36,469 nucleotides of DNA. It comes from Streptococcaceae bacterium AM104-57 (GTDB lineage Bacteria; Bacillota; Bacilli; Lactobacillales; Streptococcaceae). Below, in pieces: positions 8,507 through 17,637 of this stretch. The DNA lies in the NCBI GenBank assembly GCA_027659245.1, contig JAQDPW010000025.1, positions 1 to 36,469 on the forward strand. Direction: 5' to 3'. The stretch's first letter is position 1. Every line of letters starts with the position of its first letter. A model generated the notes under the pieces. It saw only the letters and a program-made list of their open reading frames with translations. It did not search any database and was not told the DNA's origin. A program made the translations under genes and the position numbers.

Positions 8507-10169
8507 AAGTATCATCCTCCTATTTGCTTGTTTCTTTCTGTTGATTTTTCCGGTAGGAGCCAAGGAAAATTTGAGTCCCTACTTTGTGAAAATAACTGAT
8601 GCAACTAAAGCTGTTAAAGAAGGCAAACAAGATCAGGCAAGAAAACTAATCGATGAAATTACCAAAGATTTCGAGAAAGTCGAGAATTCTAACTCTGAAG
8701 CAGGACGTCAAGTTCAAGAAAAGTTAGCCTTAACTGGTGATATTACTGAAGACCAGCTAACTCAGATTTCTTTAGCCCTTTTGTCATTTGAGAAAGAGCA
8801 AAATCCAGTCGACCTTGATGCAGAAAAAGAGAAACTTGTTTCACGATTAGAACCTCGTTTTGAAGCCTTAGATAAGGCGATCGCTTCTCAAGATCTGGAA
8901 GCAGTAAGAGAAGCCTATAAAAAAATGAATTCAACCTGGACCATCAATGAAGCAGTGGTTCGCGACCATAGTACAGCTCATTATGGGCAAGTGGAAACAG
9001 CAATTTCCTTTCTGCGTAGTAGCATTGAGACTGAACCAACGAACTTTGATACTATTCAGGCATCGTTTGATGATTTGAAAACAGCCATTTCTAACTTTGT
9101 TGAAGGTACAGAAGTTGCAACGACATCATCCAACCTGACACTGAAGGATGGGATAGATCTTTTAAAGAAGGCTTTGACCCAATTTCAAACTGGTCAAGAT
9201 AGTGAAGCAGCTGCAACCATGAAGGAGTTTATTACTATTTGGCCCACCATCGAGGGTTCTGTAAGTACAACCAATCCTTCGCTTTATACCAAGGTTGAAA
9301 GTGAAAGTCCTGTCATCATGGTTAAGGGAAAGGATAGTGAATATCAAGAAAAGCTTTCTAGCTTGATTGCAGAATTGTCTCAAATTGATACTAGCGCTTC
9401 CTATAATGCATTTGACGCCATGCTCATCTTGCTCCGAGAAGGTGTAGAAGCACTCTTGATTGTCATGGCGCTTGTGACAACTTTGAAAGCTGCTAAGATG
9501 AGAAAGGGACTCAAGTGGGTCTATGGTGGTGCATTTGCGGGTATAGTGGCCAGTCTTTTAATTGCCTATATCCTACAGATTGCCTTTCCAGCAGTCACCT
9601 CAGGAACTAACCGTGAAATCATCGAAGGTGCAGTCGGGATTTTTGCGGTTATCATGATGATTTTAATCGGTATTTGGCTTCATAGCAAATCCTCTGTAAA
9701 AAAATGGAATGCTTTTATGGAATCACAAATGCAAACTGTCACGAAAACAGGATCTTTCCTTTCTATGTTTGCTCTGAGTTTTCTAGCCGTATTCCGAGAA
9801 GGTGCTGAGACGATTTTATTCTATGTGGGGATTCTGCCAAGGATTTCTAGTTTTGATTTTGTCCTAGGAATTTCTCTAGCCCTCTTAGTCTTAGTAGTGA
9901 TTGCCTTTGTGATGAACAAGGCCAGTCAATTTTTCCTACCTCACAAGGTTTTCTTTATCCTGACTTGGATGATTTATGCTTTAGCCTTTAAGATGACGGG
10001 AGTCAGCATTCATGCCTTGCAGTTGACAAATATGATCCCCAATCATCTGATCTCAGGAATACCAACTATTGATATATTGGGAATTTACCCTAGCTTGGAA
10101 GGTTTGGCAGGACAGGCTCTCTTTATTCTTGTGGTGATTCTTGTTACCATTAGACAGGGTGAACAGTAA
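8481..10169 (+). CDS. efeU: EfeU / FTR1-family iron permease
   Basis: The protein has 562 residues from a TTG start at 8481. I chose this start because AAGGGAGG lies 5 nt upstream and a signal-like hydrophobic helix follows immediately. The in-frame ATG at 8436 has no such site and would enlarge the overlap with efeB. After the signal comes a ~280-residue helical extracytoplasmic region. The FTR1 membrane domain follows, with seven-helix character and two REGxE motifs, LLREGVEALL (Arg319) and FREGAETI (Arg439), the presumed iron-conducting residues. It overlaps efeB by 26 nt and tatC by 1 nt, indicating translational coupling. Confidence 0.93.
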   Translation: MGRNYWNPKSIILLFACFFLLIFPVGAKENLSPYFVKITDATKAVKEGKQDQARKLIDEITKDFEKVENSNSEAGRQVQEKLALTGDITEDQLTQISLALLSFEKEQNPVDLDAEKEKLVSRLEPRFEALDKAIASQDLEAVREAYKKMNSTWTINEAVVRDHSTAHYGQVETAISFLRSSIETEPTNFDTIQASFDDLKTAISNFVEGTEVATTSSNLTLKDGIDLLKKALTQFQTGQDSEAAATMKEFITIWPTIEGSVSTTNPSLYTKVESESPVIMVKGKDSEYQEKLSSLIAELSQIDTSASYNAFDAMLILLREGVEALLIVMALVTTLKAAKMRKGLKWVYGGAFAGIVASLLIAYILQIAFPAVTSGTNREIIEGAVGIFAVIMMILIGIWLHSKSSVKKWNAFMESQMQTVTKTGSFLSMFALSFLAVFREGAETILFYVGILPRISSFDFVLGISLALLVLVVIAFVMNKASQFFLPHKVFFILTWMIYALAFKMTGVSIHALQLTNMIPNHLISGIPTIDILGIYPSLEGLAGQALFILVVILVTIRQGEQ

Positions 10170-10900
10170 TGGATCAAAGGGAATTGACAATTATTGAACA
10201 TTTGGTAGAATTTAGAAAGGGATTGCTAGCAGTGGTTGTTTGTTTCTTTTTAGTATTCTGCGTTTCACTATTATTTGCTGATCAAGTTTATCAATTTATC
10301 ACACAAGGCTTTAATCAGAAGTTAATCGTCTTAGGACCGAACGAAATTTTATGGATTTATCTTCGTTTGGCAAGTTTGATGGCCTTTAGCCTTACCTTAC
10401 CTTTTACGGTCTATCAAGTCTGGAGTTTCGTTCGACCAGCCCTTAAAACTGAAGAAGCAGGGGCGATTTTTGCTTATATACCTGCAACTTTCCTTTGTTT
10501 TATCTTAGGATTAGCCTTTGGATTTTATTTTGTAACACCAGCTTTACTTCAGGTCTTGCTAGGACTGGGTGAAAATTTATTTGAGACGCAGTTAACAGCA
10601 CAAAATTATCTAGCTTTTGTCTTTCAAACTACTGTACCACTAGCATTTATCTTTGAATTGCCAGTTATCATTGCTTTTTTAACCTCAATTGGTTTGATTG
10701 GCCCTGGCTTACTCATCGTTTATAGACGTTATGCTTATTTCATCTTGTTAGTATTGGCTGTTATATTGACACCGGCTGATTTTATTAGTGATTTAGCGAT
10801 GACTGTTCCTTTAATCTTATTGTATGAGGTTAGTATCGCTATTAGTAAATGGATTTTTAAGAGAAAAAGGAAAGGAGAAAAAGATGGGAATCTTACGTGA
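10169..10900 (+). CDS. tatC: Sec-independent translocase TatC
   Basis: The protein has 243 residues with six predicted transmembrane segments. Near the N-terminus is LTIIEHLVEFRKGL, the streptococcal form of the conserved TatC H-L-x-E-L-R motif that recognises twin-arginine signals. Conserved FxVRPAL-like (SFVRPALK) and LTPADFISD (P-D in the last periplasmic loop) blocks are visible. The start ATG overlaps the efeU stop (TAATG). It forms a minimal TatAC pair with the next gene, most likely dedicated to EfeB. Confidence 0.95.
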   Translation: MDQRELTIIEHLVEFRKGLLAVVVCFFLVFCVSLLFADQVYQFITQGFNQKLIVLGPNEILWIYLRLASLMAFSLTLPFTVYQVWSFVRPALKTEEAGAIFAYIPATFLCFILGLAFGFYFVTPALLQVLLGLGENLFETQLTAQNYLAFVFQTTVPLAFIFELPVIIAFLTSIGLIGPGLLIVYRRYAYFILLVLAVILTPADFISDLAMTVPLILLYEVSIAISKWIFKRKRKGEKDGNLT

Positions 10901-11051
10901 TATTGGTGCACCAGGCTTGATAGTCATTATCCTTGGAGCATTGTTGATTTTTGGACCAAAACGCTTACCAGAGCTAGGCGAATCAGTAGGAAAAATGCTT
11001 GCTGAGTTTAAAAAAGCTGTTAAGGGCATCGGTGAGCAAGAAGAAAAATAA
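10884..11051 (+). CDS. tatA: TatA translocase subunit
   Basis: The protein has 55 residues: MGILRDIGAPG, one transmembrane helix, then the diagnostic FGPKRLPELGESVGK hinge and an amphipathic helix with a charged tail. It forms the protein-conducting assembly with TatC. The start is ATG 10884 with AGGAG 6-10 nt upstream. An upstream in-frame start would lie deep inside tatC and is not needed. It overlaps the tatC end by 17 nt and is the last gene of the efe-tat operon. Confidence 0.94.
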   Translation: MGILRDIGAPGLIVIILGALLIFGPKRLPELGESVGKMLAEFKKAVKGIGEQEEK

Positions 11052-11068
11052 ACTGAATCTTGTTGAAT

Positions 11069-11120
11069 AGAGTTGAGAAATGTTAGAAGGGAGTTATCTC
11101 TGGCAAATATTCTCAACTCT
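11069..11120 (+). terminator. Putative terminator of efe-tat operon
   Basis: An 11-bp perfect stem (AGAGTTGAGAA / TTCTCAACTCT) with a 30-nt loop, followed by TTATATTT. The large loop and imperfect T-tract make it moderately convincing. Confidence 0.5.
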
Positions 11121-11130
11121 TTATATTTGG

Positions 11131-11158
11131 TTTAAGGTTTCTTTAAGTTTTCTATACT
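11131..11158 (+). promoter_or_regulatory. CiaR-type direct repeat and promoter P1 of tar-lic operon
   Basis: TTTAAG-GTTTC-TTTAAG (11131-11147) matches the known CiaR operator TTTAAG-N5-TTTAAG. TATACT (11153-11158) lies 5 bp downstream, so the first half-site occupies the -35 position, as in CiaR-activated promoters. In pneumococcus the lic1 operon is known to have a CiaRH-controlled promoter. The transcript would carry a leader of about 220 nt before tarI. The stretch from 11160 to 11330 shows no gene. It has an AT-rich imperfect inverted repeat around 11220-11257 but no clear terminator. Confidence 0.75.
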
Positions 11159-11333
11159 ATTCTGAAAAACTCTATATTAATAGGATTGATTAGATCTTTA
11201 TAGGAGAAATAAGACAATCATTTCTTTTTTAAAAGAAAGCTACGTAGAAAGAAATAATGTTCAGATTAAGGTTTAAAAAGAGCGTTTTCTAGGCATAAAG
11301 TCTTTGTATTTCTTTCAAGATAGAGCCAGATTG

Positions 11334-11342
11334 TGATATAAT
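11334..11342 (+). promoter_or_regulatory. Second promoter P2 of tar-lic operon
   Basis: TGA-TATAAT (TATAAT 11337-11342) is an extended -10 located 43 nt before the tarI start, with only a weak -35 (TTCAAG at 17 bp). It probably gives constitutive expression, since choline-teichoic acid synthesis is needed for growth in these species. Confidence 0.65.
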
Positions 11343-11385
11343 AGTTAACAATAAGATTTTTAGAATGAACTAAAGGAGTATGAAA

Positions 11386-12093
11386 ATGATCTACGCTGGA
11401 ATTTTAGCAGGTGGAACCGGCACGCGCATGGGTATTAGTAACCTACCCAAACAATTTCTTGAGTTGGGAGATCGCCCAATCTTAATTCACACTATTGAAA
11501 AATTTGTTTTGGAACCAAGTATTGAAAAGATTGTAGTTGGAGTTCATGGGGACTGGGTGACACACGCAGAAGATTTAGTTGAAAAATTCCTTCCGCTTCA
11601 TAAAGATCGTATTATTATCACCAAAGGTGGTGCGGATCGTAATTCGAGTATTGAAAAGATCATCGAAGCTATCGATGCTTACCGTCCAATCACGGAAGAT
11701 GATATCGTAGTCACTCATGACTCAGTTCGTCCTTTTATCACACTTCGAATGATTCAAGATAACATTGCTCTTGCTCAAAGACATGATGCTGTCGATACTG
11801 TAGTTGAAGCCGTGGATACCATTGTTGAAAGTACTAATGGGAAATTTATCACAGATATTCCAAACCGCGCTCATCTCTATCAAGGGCAAACACCTCAAAC
11901 CTTCCGTTGTAAAGACTTTATTGATTTGTATGGTTCTTTATCAGCAGAAGAAAAAGAAATTTTAACAGATGCATGTAAAATCTTTGTTATTAAGGGTAAA
12001 GATGTTGCATTGGCTAAAGGTGAATACTCAAACCTTAAAATTACAACAGTTACAGATTTGAAGATTGCTAAAAGCATGATTGAGAAAGACTAG
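11386..12093 (+). CDS. tarI: TarI, CTP:ribitol-5-phosphate cytidylyltransferase
   Basis: The protein has 235 residues and makes CDP-ribitol for teichoic acid repeat units. It has the IspD/TarI nucleotidyltransferase signature LAGGTGTRMG...LPKQF near the N-terminus, and VTHDSVRPFI and DTIVESTNG further on. The start is ATG 11386, 7 nt after AAGGAG; the in-frame ATG at 11380 is only 1 nt from the Shine-Dalgarno. It is first in tarI-tarJ-licA-licB-licC and is fed by the CiaR-type P1 and the P2 promoter. Adjacency to tarJ argues for TarI rather than the MEP-pathway enzyme IspD, and these streptococci use the mevalonate route. Confidence 0.95.
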   Translation: MIYAGILAGGTGTRMGISNLPKQFLELGDRPILIHTIEKFVLEPSIEKIVVGVHGDWVTHAEDLVEKFLPLHKDRIIITKGGADRNSSIEKIIEAIDAYRPITEDDIVVTHDSVRPFITLRMIQDNIALAQRHDAVDTVVEAVDTIVESTNGKFITDIPNRAHLYQGQTPQTFRCKDFIDLYGSLSAEEKEILTDACKIFVIKGKDVALAKGEYSNLKITTVTDLKIAKSMIEKD

Positions 12094-12097
12094 AGAC

Positions 12098-13120
12098 ATG
12101 ATTAATCAAATTTATCAACTGACAAAACCAAAGTTTATTAATATCAAATATCAGGAAGAAGAAATTGATCAAGAAAATCATATCCTTATTCGACCAAACT
12201 ATATGGCGGTTTGTCACGCGGATCAACGTTACTACCAAGGTAAACGCGATCCAAAAATTTTATCAAAGAAACTTCCAATGGCTATGATTCATGAGTCTTG
12301 TGGAACTGTTATTTCTGATCCCACAGGTACCTACAAAGTTGGCCAGAAGGTTGTCATGATTCCCAATCAACCACCTATGCAGAGTGATGAGGAATTCTAT
12401 GAAAACTATATGACAGGAACTTATTTCTTGTCTAGTGGTTATGATGGCTTTATGCGTGAGTTTGTTTCTCTACCTAAGGATCGTGTGGTAGCTTACGAGG
12501 ACGTCGAAGACATAGTAGCTGCCATTACTGAATTTGTCAGTGTGGGTATGCACGCTATGAATCGTTTCTTGACAGTTTCTCACAGCAGACGTCAGCGTAT
12601 TGCAGTTATTGGAGATGGTAGTCTAGCCTTTGTAATGGCAAATATTATCAACTATACCTTGCCTGAAGCAGAGATTATCGTCATTGGCCGTCATTGGGAA
12701 AAACTTGAACTCTTCTCATTTGCTAAAGAGCTCTACATTACGGATAGCATCCCAGATGATCTTAGTTTTGATCATGGTTTCGAATGTTGTGGTGGTGACG
12801 GTAGTGGACCTGCTATCAATGATCTCATCCGTTACATCAAACCACAGGGTACTATTTTGATGATGGGAGTAAGTGAGTATAAGGTTAATATCAATACTCG
12901 TGATTCTTTAGAAAAAGGTTTGTTACTAGTAGGTTCTTCGCGTTCAGGACGTGTTGACTTCGAAAAAGCTATCCAAATGATGGAGATTAAGAGATTTGCA
13001 AATCGTTTGAAAAATATCATTTATTTAGAAGAACCAGTACGAGAAATTAAGGATATTCACCGAGTTTTTGCAACTGACCTAAATACTGCCTTTAAGACAG
13101 TCTTTAAGTGGGAAGTCTAA
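12098..13120 (+). CDS. tarJ: TarJ, ribulose-5-phosphate reductase
   Basis: The protein has 340 residues, is related to medium-chain alcohol dehydrogenases, and produces ribitol-5-phosphate for TarI. Visible blocks are CHADQRYYQGKRDP (zinc-site Cys), MAMIHESCG (His-Glu pair) and the nucleotide-binding IAVIGDGSLAFVMANI. The start is ATG 12098; an in-frame TTG at 12080 lies within tarI and has no better site. The spacing to tarI is 4 nt, so the two are translationally linked. The pair supplies the ribitol moiety of the polymer that LicABC-derived choline later decorates. Confidence 0.95.
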   Translation: MINQIYQLTKPKFINIKYQEEEIDQENHILIRPNYMAVCHADQRYYQGKRDPKILSKKLPMAMIHESCGTVISDPTGTYKVGQKVVMIPNQPPMQSDEEFYENYMTGTYFLSSGYDGFMREFVSLPKDRVVAYEDVEDIVAAITEFVSVGMHAMNRFLTVSHSRRQRIAVIGDGSLAFVMANIINYTLPEAEIIVIGRHWEKLELFSFAKELYITDSIPDDLSFDHGFECCGGDGSGPAINDLIRYIKPQGTILMMGVSEYKVNINTRDSLEKGLLLVGSSRSGRVDFEKAIQMMEIKRFANRLKNIIYLEEPVREIKDIHRVFATDLNTAFKTVFKWEV

Positions 13121-13132
13121 TGGAGGATGAGC

Positions 13133-14002
13133 GTGGAAAAGATTATTAAGGAAAAACTGACATCTTTACTATCAACTGATGAGGATATTATAAGTGTTGA
13201 ACAACTGGGAGGAATGACTAATCAAAACTATTTGGTTAAGACAACCTCAAATCAGTATATCGTTAAGTTTTTCGGAAAAGGAACAGATAAATTGATTAAT
13301 CGTCAAAATGAGAAATTTAATCTGGACTTATTAAAAGATTTAAAACTTGATGTAGAAAATTATCTTTTCGATATTGAAGCAGGTATCAAGGTTAATCAGT
13401 ACATTAAATCTGCGAATACTCTTAATTCCACTACTATCAAGACTAAGTTTGAAAAGATTGCGCCTATTTTACAAACGGTTCATGCTTCGGGTAAGGAATT
13501 AAAAGGGGAGTTTGCTCCTTTTGAGGAAATCAAAAAATATGAAACCTTGATTCAAGGGGATATTTCCTATCCGAACTATGAAGCTGTCAGAAAGTCTGTG
13601 TTTTCTCTGAAAGAAGAGCTTGAACAAATCGGTATTGATAAGAAATCATGTCACATTGATTTAGTACCAGAAAATTTCATAGAAGGACCAGATGGTCACC
13701 TTTATCTGATTGATTGGGAATATTCTTCTATGAATGACCCTATGTGGGATTTGGCAGCCCTCTTCCTAGAATCAGAGTTTACTAGTGCAGAGGAAGAAAA
13801 CTTCCTTAGTCATTATGAGAGCGATAAGACTCCCGTTTCAAGAGAAAAAATTCGTATTTACAAGATTTTGCAGGACATCATTTGGAGTCTTTGGACTATT
13901 TACAAGGAAGAAAATGGTGCAGATTTCGGAGATTATGGAATTTCTCGTTACAATAGAGCTGTGAAAGAGTTGGATTCTATGGGAGGTTCTGATGAAGACT
14001 AA
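13133..14002 (+). CDS. licA: LicA choline kinase
   Basis: The protein has 289 residues and phosphorylates imported choline with ATP. The kinase core is clear: the G-rich loop LGGMTNQNYLVK, the Brenner motif HIDLVPENF (His174, Asp176) and the metal-binding IDWEY (Asp194). I chose GTG 13133 because GGAGG lies 6 nt upstream; ATG 13127 directly abuts that site. It overlaps licB by 11 nt. This is the first step of the choline branch. Confidence 0.96.
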   Translation: MEKIIKEKLTSLLSTDEDIISVEQLGGMTNQNYLVKTTSNQYIVKFFGKGTDKLINRQNEKFNLDLLKDLKLDVENYLFDIEAGIKVNQYIKSANTLNSTTIKTKFEKIAPILQTVHASGKELKGEFAPFEEIKKYETLIQGDISYPNYEAVRKSVFSLKEELEQIGIDKKSCHIDLVPENFIEGPDGHLYLIDWEYSSMNDPMWDLAALFLESEFTSAEEENFLSHYESDKTPVSREKIRIYKILQDIIWSLWTIYKEENGADFGDYGISRYNRAVKELDSMGGSDED

Positions 14003-14870
14003 AAATGGTGTTTCTTTTGGGTTGTTTTCAGGGATGTTTTGGGGATTAGGACTGACTATTAGTGCCTATATCTTCTCAATATTTACTGATTTATCACCCT
14101 TTGTAGTAGCAGCAGCACACGACTTCCTCAGTATTTTTATCTTACTAGGTTTTCTTCTAGTTAAGGAAGGAAAAGTACGTTTTTCAATCTTCTTGAATAT
14201 TCGAAATGTTAGTGTTATTGTTGGTGCTTTACTGGCTGGACCTATTGGTATGCAGGCTAATCTCTATGCGGTTAAGTATATTGGAAGTTCTCTAGCATCG
14301 TCTGTTTCGGCGATTTATCCTGCTGTTTCAGTCTTGCTTGCCTTCTTCTTCTTGAAGCACAAGATTTCCAAAAATACAATTTTTGGTATTGTCCTAATCA
14401 TTGCAGGAATTATTGCTCAGACCTATAAAGCCGAGCAAGTGAATTCTTTCTACATTGGGATTCTTTGTGCCTTGATTTGTGCCTTAGCTTGGGGAAGCGA
14501 AAGTGTTCTGAGTTCCTTTGCAATGGAAAGTGATCTTAGTGAAATTGAAGCCCTCTTGATTCGGCAAGTTACATCCTTCTTGTCTTATCTTGTTATTGTG
14601 CTCTTCTCGCATCATTCATTTGCAGAAGTGGCTAATGGGCAATTGTTTGGTTTATTGATAGTCTTTGCAGCATTTAATATGATTTCTTACCTTGCCTACT
14701 ACATTGCTATCAATCGATTGCAACCAGCAAAGGCAACTGGTCTAAATGTCAGTTATGTAGTATGGACTGTTTTGTTTGCAGCAATGTTCTTGGGAACACC
14801 TCTGACTGTCTTAACAATCATTACTTCATTTGTTGTAATGGCTGGTGTTTACATTATTATTAAAGAATAA
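13992..14870 (+). CDS. licB: LicB choline transporter (DMT/EamA family)
   Basis: The protein has 292 residues with about ten transmembrane helices in two EamA-type repeats (for example GLFSGMFWGLGLTISAYIF near the start and CALICALAWGSESVLSS in the second half). In pneumococcus LicB is the main choline importer that feeds LicA. GGGAGG lies 5 nt before the ATG, inside the end of licA, so the two are coupled. No separate high-affinity choline ABC system lies in this window. Confidence 0.95.
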   Translation: MKTKNGVSFGLFSGMFWGLGLTISAYIFSIFTDLSPFVVAAAHDFLSIFILLGFLLVKEGKVRFSIFLNIRNVSVIVGALLAGPIGMQANLYAVKYIGSSLASSVSAIYPAVSVLLAFFFLKHKISKNTIFGIVLIIAGIIAQTYKAEQVNSFYIGILCALICALAWGSESVLSSFAMESDLSEIEALLIRQVTSFLSYLVIVLFSHHSFAEVANGQLFGLLIVFAAFNMISYLAYYIAINRLQPAKATGLNVSYVVWTVLFAAMFLGTPLTVLTIITSFVVMAGVYIIIKE

Positions 14871-14882
14871 AGGAGAAAGCGC

Positions 14883-15572
14883 GTGAAAGCGATCATCTTA
14901 GCAGCAGGTTTGGGGACTCGTTTGAGACCCATGACAGAAAATACTCCCAAAGCCTTGGTTAAAGTTGATCAAAAACCTTTGGTTGAATATCAAATTGAAT
15001 TTTTAAAAGAACGTGGAATTGATGACATTATCATCGTTGTCGGTTATTTAAAAGAACAATTCGATTACCTTAAAGAGAAGTACGGAGTTCGTTTGGTCTT
15101 CAACAAAAAGTATGCTGATTACAATAATTTTTACTCACTTTACTTGGTAAAAGAAGAGTTGGCCAACAGCTATGTTATCGATGCGGATAACTATCTTTTC
15201 AAAAATATGTTCCGTAATGATATCGAGCGTTCAACTTATTTCAGTGTTTATCGTGAAGATTGTGATAATGAGTGGTTCCTAGTTTACGGAGATGACTACA
15301 AAGTTCAAGATATCATTGTCGATAGCAAAAATGGACGCATCTTGAGTGGTGTATCATTCTGGGACGCTCCAACAGCTGAGAAAATCGTTGGGTTTATCGA
15401 CAAAGCCTATGCAAGCGGCGAGTTTGTAGACCTCTACTGGGATAACATGGTTAAAGATAATATCAAAGAACTAGATGTTTACGTAGAGGAATTGGAAGAA
15501 AATTCTATCTACGAAATCGACAGTGTCAAAGATTATCAAAAATTGGAGAAGATTCTCTCTTCACAAAAATAA
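14883..15572 (+). CDS. licC: LicC phosphocholine cytidylyltransferase
   Basis: The protein has 229 residues and converts phosphocholine and CTP to CDP-choline, the donor used by LicD transferases. The N-terminal ILAAGLGTRLRPMT...PKALVKV is the classic sugar-nucleotide-transferase-like signature, and VIDADNYLF carries the metal-binding Asp. The start is GTG 14883 with AGGAG 7-10 nt upstream. It is the last gene of the operon. No licD or tacF gene adjoins it in this window, and I see no strong terminator before the pyr promoter. Confidence 0.95.
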   Translation: MKAIILAAGLGTRLRPMTENTPKALVKVDQKPLVEYQIEFLKERGIDDIIIVVGYLKEQFDYLKEKYGVRLVFNKKYADYNNFYSLYLVKEELANSYVIDADNYLFKNMFRNDIERSTYFSVYREDCDNEWFLVYGDDYKVQDIIVDSKNGRILSGVSFWDAPTAEKIVGFIDKAYASGEFVDLYWDNMVKDNIKELDVYVEELEENSIYEIDSVKDYQKLEKILSSQK

Positions 15573-15610
15573 GTAAACTAAAATACGTCAGACACCTTAC
15601 CTATTTTTAC

Positions 15611-15639
15611 TTGACTTTTCATGTTTGATACAGTATACT
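15611..15639 (+). promoter_or_regulatory. pyrK-pyrDb promoter
   Basis: TTGACT (15611-15616), 17-bp spacer, TATACT (15634-15639). Transcription should start near 15646, giving a leader of about 175 nt before pyrK. Confidence 0.85.
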
Positions 15640-15645
15640 AGTGAA

Positions 15646-15790
15646 AATTTAACCTTTAAGGGAAGTCCAGAGAGGCTCACAAGGTGTCAGATAGAAAATA
15701 GATTACACAAACTTCGAATAAACACAGTTTATTTGATTCTTTTCTGTAAGTATCTTACTGAAACCTTGCAATTGCAAGGTTTTTCTTTAT
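15646..15790 (+). promoter_or_regulatory. PyrR-responsive attenuator leader
   Basis: The leader contains AGTCCAGAGAGGCT (15664-15677), matching the conserved PyrR-binding loop consensus of Firmicute pyr mRNAs. Further down is an 11-bp perfect palindrome (AAACCTTGCAA / TTGCAAGGTTT, 15761-15782) followed by TTCTTTAT, an intrinsic terminator. By analogy, PyrR with UMP binds the first hairpin and favours termination, shutting off pyrK-pyrDb when pyrimidines are plentiful. A 61-codon open frame across 15625-15810 has no ribosome binding site and is not a gene. Confidence 0.85.
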
Positions 15791-15822
15791 CTGATCCCCT
15801 TAAAATTTAAGGAGGAAAAGTT

Positions 15823-17572
<1,750 letters not shown>

Positions 17573-17603
17573 GTTTTATGTACTGAATTCAGTCTAAATT
17601 GTT

Positions 17604-17630
17604 TTGAAAGCGCCATTTTTTTGGTATAAT
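17604..17630 (+). promoter_or_regulatory. ribF promoter (start codon 7 nt downstream)
   Basis: TTGAAA (17604-17609), 15-bp spacer, extended -10 TGG-TATAAT (17625-17630). The ribF ATG is at 17638, so transcription should begin at or within 1-2 nt of the start codon. There is no Shine-Dalgarno in the 7 nt between. Confidence 0.7.
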
Positions 17631-17637
17631 AAATACT

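Noticed and set aside
13091..13108. TTTAAG-N6-TTTAAG resembling a CiaR box
   Set aside because: The spacer is 6 rather than 5 nt and it lies within the end of tarJ coding sequence with no -10 box after it.
15589..15690. CAGACACCTT and AAGGTGTCAG as a long inverted repeat
   Set aside because: The left arm is upstream of the pyr transcription start, so the two arms are not in the same pyr mRNA; one mismatch and ~80 nt spacing make it likely chance.
15625..15810. 61-codon open frame upstream of pyrK
   Set aside because: It covers the PyrR attenuator leader, has no ribosome binding site, and shows no recognisable protein features.
17582..17593. ACTGAATTCAGT palindrome after pyrDb as a terminator
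   Set aside because: It is a 6-bp stem with no separate loop and no T-tract; it may be chance.
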